DNA of 64,000 nt, from assembly GCA_905250025.1 (NCBI GenBank), contig CAJNOJ010000081.1:186001-250000 (forward strand). Reading direction: 5' to 3'. This DNA is from Adineta ricciae (taxonomy: Eukaryota; Rotifera; Eurotatoria; Adinetida; Adinetidae). Below are positions 32,201 through 43,914 of this stretch, one piece after another. Both the position numbers and the translations under genes were made by a program. Below the pieces are notes generated by a model that saw nothing but the letters and a program-made list of their open reading frames with translations, did not search any database and was not told where the DNA came from. Within the stretch, counting starts at the first letter, position 1, and every line of letters starts with the position of its first letter.

Positions 32201-35200
32201 CTTGATTGCTATGTTGAATGGGTGCTTATCAAATATAACACTATCAATGTAAGGTCATACACTGTGCAGTTTGCTGACATTTCCAAGTAACAATAGAAAG
32301 GGAGAGCCTTGTGAACAAATTAATACCGAGCTTATTGAATTCAGCGGTAATGACATTAATCTTTTCTCACTCAACTAACAAATCTTGAATACACACACAT
32401 GCGCGCGCGCGCAGACAAACGAAAAGTTGAAGGTGAGTCAAGCAACTTACGACTGGTCCGTTGAGAACTGAAACGGCAGTTCCTTCTAATACGGAATATT
32501 GATAAGAACTGAAACCGGGCATCAAATTAAAAATAGGTGCTCGTGTGTTCTGTGGGAGCAAAATAACATTGACTGTAATCGTTGCTAAGTTTTGAGTATC
32601 GAATGCGAATAAAACTAGCGTATAGTTATTCGTAACTTCATAACTCAAAGGTCCAACGACATAAAGTTGTCCTATAGCTTGATATTGTGTACGTGTTGAA
32701 TCAGCAGTGTTATCTGATAACAGTCGAAAAACAAATGCATTTTTGGTGTTTCCACTCAATATGCCAAAGTCAAGGATAGTATCGAAATCTGTATCGGTGA
32801 TGGTTAAGTTGAGGATACCAGTACCAATTGCTGTTGTTTCATTGATATATATAGTGAGCGAGGTTGAATTGGCAAAAACTAGTGAAAACAAGTTCATATC
32901 CTTTAGAATTTCAGAACAAATCAATCGCTCTACCTGGTGGAACATCGTTGACATCGATAACTTGAACATCAAATTGAAAATCTTGAGTATTTGGTTCCAG
33001 TGAATTCCAAGCTGGTGCGCCGTCGTAAGCTGTGATAAAGATACGATAGAGTGTTTTATTACTTTCACGATCGAATGTTGCATTTGTCCAGATTGTTCCA
33101 TTGGCAGCGACAAAGAAGTTTCCGATCGCTCCCGAATCACTCAATACTTCATTCAAACGATATTGAACGAAGCTGTATAAAGGATTAACATCACGATCGA
33201 ACGCTTGAATTTGAGCAATAACCCGACTTCCACTTTCGTTTTCGACGACACTCAAAACAATGGAACGAATATCAAACGTGGGAATTTGGTCATTTTGATC
33301 AATCAATGTCACGGTTGTTGAGCCAATCAATGGCGGAGTGACAAGAACACGAATATACATTAGATAAGTAATCTGAATTTCTGCATGAAGACCACTGTAA
33401 GAGAGAAGAAAATTAATTAGAACAACACGAACTATCGGATCATCTTCACTTTACCTGGTAACAACAATACCACTACTAAAAACGTATCCATTTCTTGTTA
33501 CAGGTACGTCGCTAAATGGTATGTATGTATTTGGAAACGGACTACTAACTGTCATAATGGATGATGTTGTCGATGTCAATATATAACTGATAGTTCCATT
33601 AAATCCGTAAGTTGTGTTAAATATCGGCCTATTTCCATACGTTTCATAATATTTTTCAATAATGGGAAAATTCAATTCTTCATAAGCTGGATCGACCCAT
33701 CGTGCAGGTGGTGGATCATTACCATTGTTATAATAGATTGTAACTGTGGCATTCGTCTCACTAGTACGTGGAGGTGTGCCACTATCTTGTGCATACACTT
33801 GAAATGTAATTGGAAAGAGACTAACACTTAAATTGTAAATTCCAGGAACACTGCTACGAAGGATAATTGTTCCTGTCGTCTGATTAATTGTAAAATATGG
33901 AACGCCAACCGTTCCTATATAGTAATTAATCTGTCCGTTGACGCCTGAATCAGCATCTGACGCGATAATACGTAAGAAACGAGCGCTATTGGAATTGCCA
34001 ACGGTAGAACGATAGATTGTATAATTCCAATTTGTCATAACAAATACTAAACGAAATCAATCCGATATGAACATGAAAGTAAGAATCCTCCATCTCACCT
34101 GGTGGATTATCGTTCACATCCAATAGGTTAATACGTAAACTGCAGAAAGCTAAACACAATTTGAAATAGAAATGCGTTGAACTATGAAATCGGGCACTTA
34201 CATTGCCGTTGAGGTGTGCCATTATCAGTAGCTAATATAAATAAATACCAAACTCGTGGCAAGCCTAAAAGTGCAACATAAGATTCATGTCTTTCTAACC
34301 TTGTTCATATTTAGAATTTGGTTAGTTATTTTTCGGTTCAATGAGTATTGTTTCACAACACGGTCACTGATCAGTAAATTTAAAGCTTGATTGACTTTTT
34401 TCAGTTAATGGCGTTTCTTAACACTCGGAAATTTGTTACGTAAATTTTTTTCTCATCAAAATCTTACATCAACCAATTTCATTCCTATCAATTGTTCGAC
34501 AAGACAAAACAAATCAATAATCTTACCTGGTGCATCATAGTCGAATGAAATATTCGTTCGTAACAACGCTGAACGAGTCGAATTCGTTTGGGTTAGTTGT
34601 TGAATATAAAATTGTGTGTAAGCCGTATTTCTCAAGCCACTCACTGGAAGTGAAATGTTCATGTTTATGTAACGATAACATACGTATGAAAGAGTTTACC
34701 TGTTGTTCGAGCTTGTTCCGATGGAAATGCGATCGTTACCTGACCATTTTCTCCTCGATCACTATCATACACCGATATCGTAGTTATGTTCGCTCCGATA
34801 GCATTATTTTCGTAAAATGAAATCGTTGAGCCACAAATATTGTTCAGAAAGATTGGTGATTGTTTGTTGACAGCTGTTACATTGATGGTGATAGTTGTTG
34901 TGGTCGAAAATCTTGGACAGGCTGCAAGTGCTGGTAAACATGATGAACCATCATCACTTGCAGTGACAGTAACGAAATATTGTGATGCCGCGTATGATGG
35001 CAACGATTGTTGTAACTGCAAAGAACCCGATGTTGCATCGATAGAAAACAGAGCACTAGTCATCGAATAGACAATGCCGTCGCCATCAGGATCGGTGGCA
35101 TAGACCGTACCGAAGAGCGCTCCAACAGTTGCCGTTTCACTAATGAAAAATGTCTGATTGGCTGGTATAAACACTGGTGGATTGACATTATAATTTTGAA

Positions 35201-35749
35201 GATTAATCACAACGAGTGCAGTGGAACTAACCGATGGTCGAGTGGAATATGTTTGAGTTGCAATTAAATTAAATAAATAACGATAATAAGGTACAAAGTA
35301 ACTTAGTGGACTAGATGAAAAGAATCGAATTATATTCTCATTTAGCTATTCTTGATGACTTACTAAGTATTAGTGACAAGGGCATAGGAACCATTTGATA
35401 AAGTAGTAACAGTAAAATTCGGGTTGCTCGACGTCACTGTTATAACACCCTGTGTGAGATTAAGTGCCCGACCAGTAACAGATGTCGAAACAAAACTTGG
35501 CCGAGTAAAATCTGTTTGTGGTTGAACATTGAAGGTAAAGACTGTCGTGCCATTGGGCGATGCAACAGAGAAGTTTGATACTGTTATCACATAAACAGAT
35601 TGATCGAAGAGTGGACCAGCGAAACTGGTGTTGTAGAAGAAATCTGGGATGTCATTTTGACAGACTTGTGAGGAAGTGAAATTAATTAAAAGAAATATTA
35701 TGAAACAATGAATCAATACGAATCGATGATGTTGATCTGACTGAATCAT
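29252..35749 (-). CDS. Classical (type III-like) cadherin with catenin-binding tail
   Basis: A Ca2+-dependent adhesion receptor of adherens junctions. The chosen ATG (35749) gives the signal peptide HHRFVLIHCFIIFLLINFTS; an in-frame ATG at 35785 is possible. Many short introns. Cadherin repeats are marked by calcium motifs such as LLDVNDNPPG (34100), LIDQNDQIPTF (33290), VIDVNDVPPG (32945) and VIDTNNNAPIP (31900). Then follow an EGF-like segment (CSNYACISGTIC), a laminin-G-like domain (30700-30050) and one membrane helix (WLIIALVLLLLATIIALGLL). The cytosolic tail has a juxtamembrane GEEDHSTYNL block (p120-type) and, at the C-terminus, SDLSSLEST...DFRFLYSWGPKFSRLADLY, the beta-catenin-binding site. 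EGF and LamG next to the membrane are typical of invertebrate classical cadherins. Confidence 0.92.
32389..32413. repeat. Alternating purine-pyrimidine tract (AC then GC)
   Basis: Twenty-five strictly alternating bases, (AC)n followed by about six GC units, inside a cadherin intron. Sequence of this kind can adopt left-handed Z-DNA. Confidence 0.85.
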
Positions 35750-36336
35750 TGCACATCTAAAAGAGAAACGAAGGGAAAAAGGCATGTGAAGACAAATTCA
35801 TTTTCAAAATGGACGATGTCCTAGGTCGATTGAATGTGAATATATCACGACCTTTACATAGAACGAAAAATGCGTTCGTTCATCATTATTTCGGACGGTC
35901 AAAGTTGCCGAGAAAGAGAGGAAGAAAAATAAACCTTGAAGAAGACAAAAAGTGCATTACGATTGGCTCAAGCATTGACGAGACTGTCAAAACTTTCGTT
36001 TGCACACTCTTCTCTAATACACTTGTGTAAAATGAACGTCAGACTGTCAGCATTTGATCAAGAAACCAAAAATTAATATACTAAAAAAAGAAAACGAAGC
36101 GTCTCTTTTCTCTCACCTTCCTTCTCTCTCCCCCCTCTTTCAACATTGTATTTTGGCATTCTACACACATGAGATGACCGCAATCATTCGAACGTACTGA
36201 ACAATTCTTTTTCTTCTTTTCTAATACGTACGAACCGCAAAGAAATGAAAATCGACCGCATCATTATATATGCACGAAAAGAAAAAGACATCGACACATA
36301 CACACACCTTCGTATTTGAAAAGATGATGACGAGAG

Positions 36337-36372
36337 CGAGCAGAAAGAGAGAGAGAGGGAGAGGACAGAGAG
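36337..36372. repeat. Purine-rich GA tract
   Basis: Nearly pure A/G run of about 36 bases rich in GAGA, in the cadherin upstream region. Confidence 0.6.
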
Positions 36373-37977
36373 TTATGATGCAAACGAGAAAATGTAAAAA
36401 AGAAGTTGAGAAGAGAAGGAATCGGCTCAGATTTCAACTATCCAAGTATCATTGATAAACTAAAGGTCGTCAAAATCTACCCATTGAAGGTTAAGATCAG
36501 ATGTTCTCTTGACCAGAAAATCAACTTGAACTATTTACTCAGACATCTATATACACGTTTGTGATAAAATTAACAAGCGATGTCCTTGTAACATAAAAAA
36601 ATTTCATTTTCATGCCTTTTTGCTCTCGATTTTATATTCGGTGCGTTCAATTGAACGAAGTTCTTACGAGAATAGGTATATCTTCTCGAAAATGAAATTG
36701 TAATATATTATATATACATGTACGTGTATACGAAATTGATTGTTACTGATCGTTGATTTGCAAAATGAATAGGAGAAGAAAAAGAAGAGAGAGAAACTGA
36801 CGAGAGTTTGATAGGTGAACACGTCCTTCCTGTTCATGTACAATAATAATGGTTCTGATGGTAAATAGCAGCGAAGAATGTCAACTCGAGAAAGTACTAG
36901 CAGTAAACGACATGAGAGAACGAATAATAAACGCGTGTTATGACAATGCATGAAAGATCCTTTTGTTTACCTATCATTGTTTCTAATCGATCTTAAGTAA
37001 GACTAGACTAACATAACATAATCAAGCGCAATTTTCAAGCTTACCTTATAATATTATTAATAATAATGAATATACGAGAATCATGTGTCGGACACTTTGC
37101 TCTTTTTCTTCTTCTGATTTCATCACTCAACATCTGTGACAGTAAAGTTCTCTCTCCTGATTAAGTATGTAAGAAGAGAAGGAAGAGAAATCGAAGCAAT
37201 GAAACAAGTAAATTCATGTTGAAGAAATGTGTATATGTATATTTGAAAAAAAGAATCAATTTGATTTTCATTTACGGCTTCACTTCAATGCTTATTTCTT
37301 TATGCCATTTGTACTTTATGCTAAACTAAAGCAAACTTTTATGACATCATAATGAAGGTTATCATATGAGCAAATATACAATATATAAATTTCGCTTCAT
37401 TTATCTTATTTAAGAGAAAACCGAGAGCGTTCTTCACGTGAATTTATATCGAGCTATGCGTACGTGTGTACAAAGACAAACAGATACACTGTATCGATTA
37501 ATTGCACGCGTTCAAGCTTTGTACTTACTCGTTCTTAGTGGGATGAGTTCATCTTAGTATTTGTGTCCGACTTGTATTGTTATTGTTCAAGAGCATGATG
37601 GTCTCGCCTTCTTCTCCATATGTACGACTACTAATGAGAACGACGTAGAGAAGAAAAAGAGAACAGAAACTTTTCTTCCCTTTTTTTTTATGTTCTATTC
37701 TCTTTCGTCATTATACATAAAGTTCGAGTACAGGGCAATCTCTTCAATGAGCGTTTATTGTACAGTGCAGAGGGATAGAGAAGAGAAAAGAGTGCAGTCA
37801 AGTGGAGGGAACCACCTCATACACGGTTGCTGGCACTAGTACTGCTTAAGGCATGTGGTGACCTGTCAGTGTCAGATGAAGGAGAAAGGAATGAATTATT
37901 GTAAGCCATACATAATCACAAGAATCTGTCTAATCTTGCTACTATTCTGATGGCATCTATAATATGAACATATACAT

Positions 37978-37996
37978 ACATATATATATATATATT
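37978..37996. repeat. AT microsatellite
   Basis: About nine AT units within the gene-poor interval. Confidence 0.75.
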
Positions 37997-39425
37997 GATC
38001 AAGCGGACATAAAATTTAACACAAGCATGTAATTATGCAAATGGACTTCATTGGAATCGATGTAGGACAAATAAACTGTGTTTGCTTATTGAAGGTATGC
38101 ATTGTCAGGAGAAAGAGAGAATGTGTATTCGAAAAAAAAAATGAAATTAAAAATGAAGCTGATTGCTGTTGACGTAGGCGAACGGGTTGATTGTTCAACG
38201 AAATGAGTTACTTTTTAGTAGTAGTTTTGGGTCAATTTGATTCGCATATCATTACAACATGCATATGTCTTCGGTTGGACAAAAGAGACAATCTCGTTCT
38301 GTTCATATCTCAACATAGAAATGTTCGATTGTTTCAACGCTAATTCGTTTGCGTGCCTGCGGTGAATGCTGATTAAGTAAAGAGAGAAAGAAAAAAGAAA
38401 AACCTTACAGAACAGAAATAATACAGGAGATGTATCGTATGCTTGATCTTCACATTGTTTTGATTAAGAAATCTGAAGACAAATAATATTTATTCATTGA
38501 ATCTATACCCGTTGCAAACTTTTATGTTGATGGATGAGACACGAGTGAATTTGATCGATTGAAAAAAAAGACCCGATGTGAAGGTTAGCAAGAGAAACAG
38601 AAGTAAATAGAATAATGATAGTTTACAGTTGAATTTCTCATGCCTATCGAGATAATCTCAATGAATTCGCGATAAGCGTTGATGTGACAACAGACAATTA
38701 TCGATGAGACTCGAGTGTTGTTATTTATGGATCGAGTCTATTCGTCAAGGTGAATTTTAAAGAGAGGGAAAGAGTGCCGTCAGAATCATTTGATTTGCAA
38801 GTGTTTCTATAAATAGCAACCGAGTCGTTACTTTTCGATGACTCCGAACGTGCAAGCAGAAATCAATAAGCTTATTTTTTTGTTGGTTTTCGCTGCTCGT
38901 CGACTGACGAACTTTTTTTCAATTCTTAATGGATGAATTTGTCGTCGCTTAGTTCAAGAATATTTGAGTATGCTTGAAGTGTTATTTTATCAATATTTCC
39001 AATATTTGCATATATTCATATTCAGGTTATACGCAAATGTCATTGATTATCACGTTGCGGTGCTCTTCTACATCGTAGTTAAGAAATTGAACCTCTCCTG
39101 ACGAGTTCGATCGTGCCGGTCAAATCTTCTAAGGTTTTCATCGAACGAAATGATTGAATAAAGCACATGCTACTTCTTGTTAGCAATCAAAAGAACAGAT
39201 CTTCATTTTAATGTCTGCATATCATCAATTTCTCACAATGTTTCGATTGAATAAGTTTTATTCAATACATTAGTGACTAATTATAACACCTACATATGTT
39301 GCATAAATCAAAATGATTCATTATTTCTATACCATTGCACGTCGTTTGTTATGCATGATTGCTGTCACGTTTCTCAAAAATATCAATAGCGTGTAGAAAA
39401 TCTTTGATTGACAATTGACATAAAC

Positions 39426-40064
39426 ATGGGTTTGCTGACAAAGTTGAGACGATTTGGTAGTGAACACATTTTGCCTCTCTTGGACGGGAGACCACCGAAA
39501 AGGGACGAGCCTGTACCGCCTCAAGATGTGGAGTATGGGCCGCTACCGCAAAGCTTTTTTAAAGCTGTGAACGTCGCTCGGGAAGAAGCTGGTTATGATG
39601 CATTGGCATTGAAACGAGATAAACATGGACTGGATCGTGGTATGAGACCGGAATTTGGTGCCTTCGACCGAAGTCGACGACCTTCGCACGAACGACAATT
39701 TGATCGTTCAACTCGTCATGGTTCACCCGAGCAATTTCGTCGTCTTCCACCCGGTACTCCCATCAAGTTTCGTCGACGACCAATTTCACCTGAGTTGATA
39801 CAACCCAGCGCTTCCGCTCCATCTCTCTTCGGTTTACAACCTCATCCGGTTTCTCCTGATATGCTTCGCGAATTCCAATACGCACAGCAAATGTCACACG
39901 TTCCACGACAACAACAACAGCAATTGGATATGATGCCTCCTCCTGCTGCGTCGTTCTATCCCCAATTTCAACAACCTCTCTACCCGATGATGTATCCAAA
40001 TGCGAATGTACAAAATTGGTTTATGATGTCTCAGTATCCGCGACAAATGTATCCGTTATATTGA
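39426..40064 (+). CDS. Hypothetical disordered Arg/Pro/Gln-rich protein
   Basis: Not recognised. Single exon of 212 residues starting MGLLTKLRRFGSEHILPLLD; the ATG at 39426 is the first in frame. The first 75 residues look ordered (FFKAVNVAREEAGYDALALK). The middle is rich in Arg/Ser/Pro with repeated FDRS and RR pairs (FDRSRRPSHERQFDRSTRHG). The C-terminal 60 residues are Gln/Pro/Met/Tyr-rich (PQFQQPLYPMMYPN), as in low-complexity RNA-binding or scaffold proteins. GC content is visibly higher than the surrounding intergenic DNA and the codon pattern is coherent, which supports a real gene. Function unknown. Confidence 0.7.
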   Translation: MGLLTKLRRFGSEHILPLLDGRPPKRDEPVPPQDVEYGPLPQSFFKAVNVAREEAGYDALALKRDKHGLDRGMRPEFGAFDRSRRPSHERQFDRSTRHGSPEQFRRLPPGTPIKFRRRPISPELIQPSASAPSLFGLQPHPVSPDMLREFQYAQQMSHVPRQQQQQLDMMPPPAASFYPQFQQPLYPMMYPNANVQNWFMMSQYPRQMYPLY

Positions 40065-40241
40065 AGAATTTCGTCTTAGACCTCGAACTCTTCGTTGACG
40101 TGTAGAACGTACTTTTTCCGAAATGAGTATACAGGCAAAGTTCACGAAATTTTCCGCATGTTATCTGAATCGGGAAATGACTTTCTTGATGAAACATTGC
40201 AAGAATGTTTTCTTTTATTTCAACGCTAAACTATCGCCGTT

Positions 40242-40637
40242 CTATCCAATAAAATTCATCACAACTAAATGTAAGATAATATGAGCGAAAACGAAATCAG
40301 CAAATGCACGTTCTGGTGTGACATTGAATGTCGATTGATTTGCTTTGTTCAATTGAATGCGCAGACTTGCTAGAAGAGAAACTTGGTCAGATTTCGTATG
40401 TATTCTAGAAGGAAACTAACCGGCTAGAACGAAACAACCAACAGTCGAAATAAAACCCGAGAGAAATGAATTGAATGGAAACGTTCCGACGAGTAAACAG
40501 TACGCAAATTGAATAATACCCGTTAGCATCACATAAACTAAATACGCATCGATCAATTTCAGCTTTTTCGGTGTAGTTGTCCGATATTCATCGTAGAGTT
40601 TACGAAGGATGCCTGCGACTTCTCCTAGTTGACCCAT
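40242..40637 (-). CDS. DAD1: DAD1, oligosaccharyltransferase subunit
   Basis: A small ER-membrane subunit of the oligosaccharyltransferase that N-glycosylates nascent proteins. Two exons (40637-40421 and 40369-40242) separated by a 51-bp intron give 114 residues; human has 113. Exon 1 encodes [20 protein letters not shown] and [20 protein letters not shown], the first two helices. Exon 2 encodes [11 protein letters not shown], the highly conserved [20 protein letters not shown] and the end MNFIG, matching the family C-terminus. Complete and normal. It converges tail to tail with the upstream hypothetical gene. Confidence 0.96.
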
Positions 40638-40824
40638 TTTGAATGGATTTATCTGAAACGAAACAAATCAAAAGAAGAGAATTGTATTGGGTTTTTATTT
40701 CTCATGTCTGAATGTATGTTGGTTTTTTTTTTGAACAAAAAAATTTTTGCTAAAAGAAATGAATAACAATAAGAGATTAAACATCTATATAAGTGTATTG
40801 ATTGAACCGTCGTCTGCTTTCCTT

Positions 40825-42298
40825 CTATGTTGCCATCAATGGAATATTTCCTGTTTCGCCTGCTGCACTATCCATAGTGCTATTGACAGATGGTGAGCCA
40901 GCGCTTGATGCCGATGTATGTGGAGTTGTTAAACATTGGTATTTACCATCGAGACCGACTTTCCATAAACTAACTTTATCCGCAGCAGCAACAGCAAGAA
41001 TATCACCAGTCAATGACCAACTCACACTCCAAACGTCATTAAAATGTGTACCGATTTGTATGCATTCCCAATTAGTTGATGAACGTGTATCACGTGTGAA
41101 AACATAAACATGACCATCCTGGAAATATATGAAATTCGTTCAAAAAAAAAGATTGTCATCATATGGAATCTTACTTGCGAGCAACTAGCGATTTTGTCTT
41201 TGTGAAAGCTGAACGTTGGTGCCCAGGCAACATCTCGTACCCAATCGTTGTGCTGATCAAGGTGTGTTTCTTCTATCCATCCATCATCCTGCTCTCGAAA
41301 TCTGCAGATAAAAGAAGTTAGCAATCTGTTTTTTCTTCTTCAATGAATAAACTGACTTCCATATACGAACTAAACAATCACATCCAGCTGAAACAAAACG
41401 TTTCACAGGTTCACCTGTTATTCCCTGTACACCTGTCTCATCGCTAGATTGCGGAAGAACAGCAGGTGCCCAGCTAAGTGCATTCACACCCGGCTACGAA
41501 AAAACGAATCCGCAACAATGAATCATTTTACTCTACAAAATATTTCAACATACAGGATGACAGTCATTGATTTTCTTCACTGTCCATCGTCCATCACCTA
41601 TTTCGAAAACACAAACGTTTCATTTCAACGCGCATAAATCACTCATACCAGTTGAACTGAGAATTGAAATCGAGCCATCTGAACTTCCACAGGCTAACAT
41701 AAGACCGTACTCATACGGTGCCCATGCAACAGTATTCACTAAAACATTTCCAATAATATTCACCAATCAGACGAAAATGTTCCATCCCAATCCTTACCAG
41801 AAGATGTATGTTTGTCATATTCATATATAACCGAATATTGCGTGCCACCCGTTGTATTCGACTGAGGTGGCAAGCCACTTGATGTCGTCTCTTTCCATAT
41901 TAACACTTTCCTATCATAAGAACATGATGCGAGTAAACTGCCAAATGTTGGATGTGACCATGATAATTGCCATACGGGACCTTCGTGTCTGCACAATAAA
42001 TAAACATCTTGAATTCTTTGTTGAAGATCATCTTACCCTTTCAATTCAGCAATCAATCGTTGTTGGTTGTTTGACACATCGAAGATTTTAATACTTTTAT
42101 CTGATGAACATGTTGCTAAACGAATGCCGTAATAATCTAATTGAGCATCATGCTAAAGCAGACAATTTTCTTCCTACAGAAGCATTCGAAAGCAAACTAC
42201 ATACAATTAATTCTTCGTGGCCTGTATCAACTGCATTGATTTGTGTCTAGAAGCGAAAACTAAACAAAGCTCAATTGATCGAACGAACGATTTACCAT
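40825..42298 (-). CDS. SEC13: SEC13, COPII coat and nuclear pore WD40 protein
   Basis: SEC13 forms the outer COPII cage with SEC31 and part of the Y-shaped nucleoporin complex. At least seven short exons assemble a six-blade beta-propeller. Landmarks: [14 protein letters not shown] at the N-terminus, [97 protein letters not shown] and [20 protein letters not shown], all family hallmarks. The first exon appears to contain only the ATG (42296-42298), followed directly by GTAAAT and an intron ending TTCTAG before ACACAAATC. A Ser/Thr-rich tail ends the protein. The gene starts 62 bp upstream of the next gene's stop on the same strand. Confidence 0.94.
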
Positions 42299-42360
42299 TT
42301 TAATGACGAAGACTTCTTTTTTAAAAACGATCTAGAAGGGAAAAAAGAGTTCGTCAATAT

Positions 42361-43715
42361 TTATTCAACATGGTCAGTTTTGTGTTTTGTTAAATAACGA
42401 TAGATATCATTATGTATATTACTAAATAGAAATGTTCCTAAAAACACCGATGCAGTTCCAATCCAATGATTCAACGTGAAATCATTTTGAAAATAAATTA
42501 TTGAGATAAGTAAACTAATAAATTTCCGTAGGGTAATTATCAATGTTACAATTAAAGATGAACATTCAGTGGTCAAGATAAAGACGGATCGAATGCAAAA
42601 ATATTGTGTGAGCATGTTGCAGAATAGATATGCCCACATGATCGGAACGCCAACATTCGAAAATATCGGCAGCCAAGCTAAGAGAAACTTTCAATTACTG
42701 ATTGCTATTTCGATCGAAAGATTTACTTGATTGGTTGAAGAGTTGAGCATGATGATAGATGTCTTTGCCGACGAATCCGAACAATGGGAGAGGAAGTAGA
42801 TGCTAGAATGAAAGCAACGATTGCGAGTGAAAACAGTGGATGTTGACGTACCGAGTAGAACAATGCTTCTTGAGGATGTTTGCCATATTTAGCGTAGAGA
42901 GTTTCTTGGTAGATGCCCATTATAGCCGAAACAATCAAGGCAAAGACAAGCATAATAATGCCTGTCAAGAACGAAAAGATTAATAGGAATTTATGCAATG
43001 TGTTTTCGTACCGATTGTCCATCGAACAATATCTGGCTTTGGTTCATCAATTTGAATATTTTTTTTTGCTTTTTCTTTGTTGAAAGATTGACTAGACGCA
43101 TATGTAGACAGAACAATGCCAAATGTAATTAAAAGAACTGATAATATTTGACGTAATGAATATCTAGACAAATGGCAGATATAATCGACACGTTTACGTT
43201 CGATTTCTTTTTACCTTCTTTTCAATATAATCATCCCTAAGACAAGATTCGCGATCAATGAGCCCTAGAAAAGCACAATATTTCTTCCAATTCTAATATT
43301 TATTCAATCATTACCGATCGAAAGATCATATGCAACGGCATTGGGATATTGAAATTTAAAGCATAATTATTAATCACACTCACTAAGAAGAACATCACCA
43401 CCATGATGGTGTAATCTCTAAAAGATTGCTTTCGAGAACGAATAATTTCAATTATGAAAAGTATTACTTGATCGGGACCACTCGTTTTGCTGAACCCCAT
43501 TTGAAGTAGTTGAAAAAGCCTTCAATCGCAATGAAGAGAAACTGGGCAAAGGTGATGATATTTCCACTTCCTGGATAAGGTCTGAATAGATCGATCAGAC
43601 GATCAAAAGATTCGTTAGATATTGATGGTACTCACCGGACGATTAATTCAAGAAAAATAACGTTCGAACAACAGCCAAGAAAGATGAGAAATATCGTTTG
43701 TATGACATGCTTCAT
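42361..43715 (-). CDS. SLC35B4: Nucleotide-sugar transporter, SLC35B4-like
   Basis: A Golgi/ER antiporter importing UDP-GlcNAc/UDP-xylose for glycan synthesis. The ATG at 43715 begins FLIFLGCCSNVIFLELIVR, a hallmark of SLC35B proteins. The second exon (GSGNIITFAQFLFIAIEGFF) and third (DYTIMVVMFFLVSVINNYAL, NFNIPMPLHMIFRS) follow across about 50-bp introns. MGIYQETLYAKYGKHPQEAL and FYSVRQHPLF are close to the SLC35B4 pattern. The C-terminal half has four more helices and ends in a lysine-rich tail (YRYLTKHKTDHVE), plausibly an ER-retrieval or cytosolic signal. About ten helices in total. Substrate is inferred from family likeness. Confidence 0.9.
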
Positions 43716-43914
43716 CTTTGTGTAGCCTGTTTTATAAAAAAATTTCTATTCCGATGACGTGTTACTATAAGTCTCAGCGTCTCCACCAATCAGATTGCAT
43801 GAATTCACGGAGGACGAGAAATGGAATTATATTGGCGGAGGAAAAAAAGTAAACGAGATGATGATGTGATGTTGACGTTCTTGTTAAACCGTTGAAAAGA
43901 TTTTTCAAGGAAAG
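43716..43914. promoter_or_regulatory. Short divergent promoter interval
   Basis: Only about 200 bases separate the start codons of the SLC35B4-like gene (minus) and ICA1 (plus), so both promoters and 5' UTRs must share it. No specific element was identified. Confidence 0.55.

Larger units (their letters stand above)
35750..39425. other. Large gene-poor interval (3.7 kb)
   Basis: The longest gap in the window, between the cadherin start (minus) and a plus-strand hypothetical gene. The open frames inside are low-complexity or unspliced and show no family motif. Purine-rich runs lie at about 36337-36372, an (AT)n run at 37978-37996 and an octamer ATGCAAAT at 38035-38042. Most likely cis-regulatory and UTR sequence; an unrecognised noncoding RNA or finely split gene cannot be excluded. 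Confidence 0.55.

Noticed and set aside
36337..37996. Simple repeats as CRISPR or transposon ends
   Set aside because: No regularly spaced unique spacers, no terminal inverted repeats or transposase; plain microsatellites.
38035..38042. Octamer ATGCAAAT as a POU-factor site
   Set aside because: An eight-base match in several kb of AT-rich DNA is expected by chance; noted only as content of the gap.
35809..38198. Several 60-100 codon open frames in the 3.7-kb gap
   Set aside because: Low-complexity (poly-Lys/Arg or poly-Phe) translations of purine/pyrimidine tracts; no motif.
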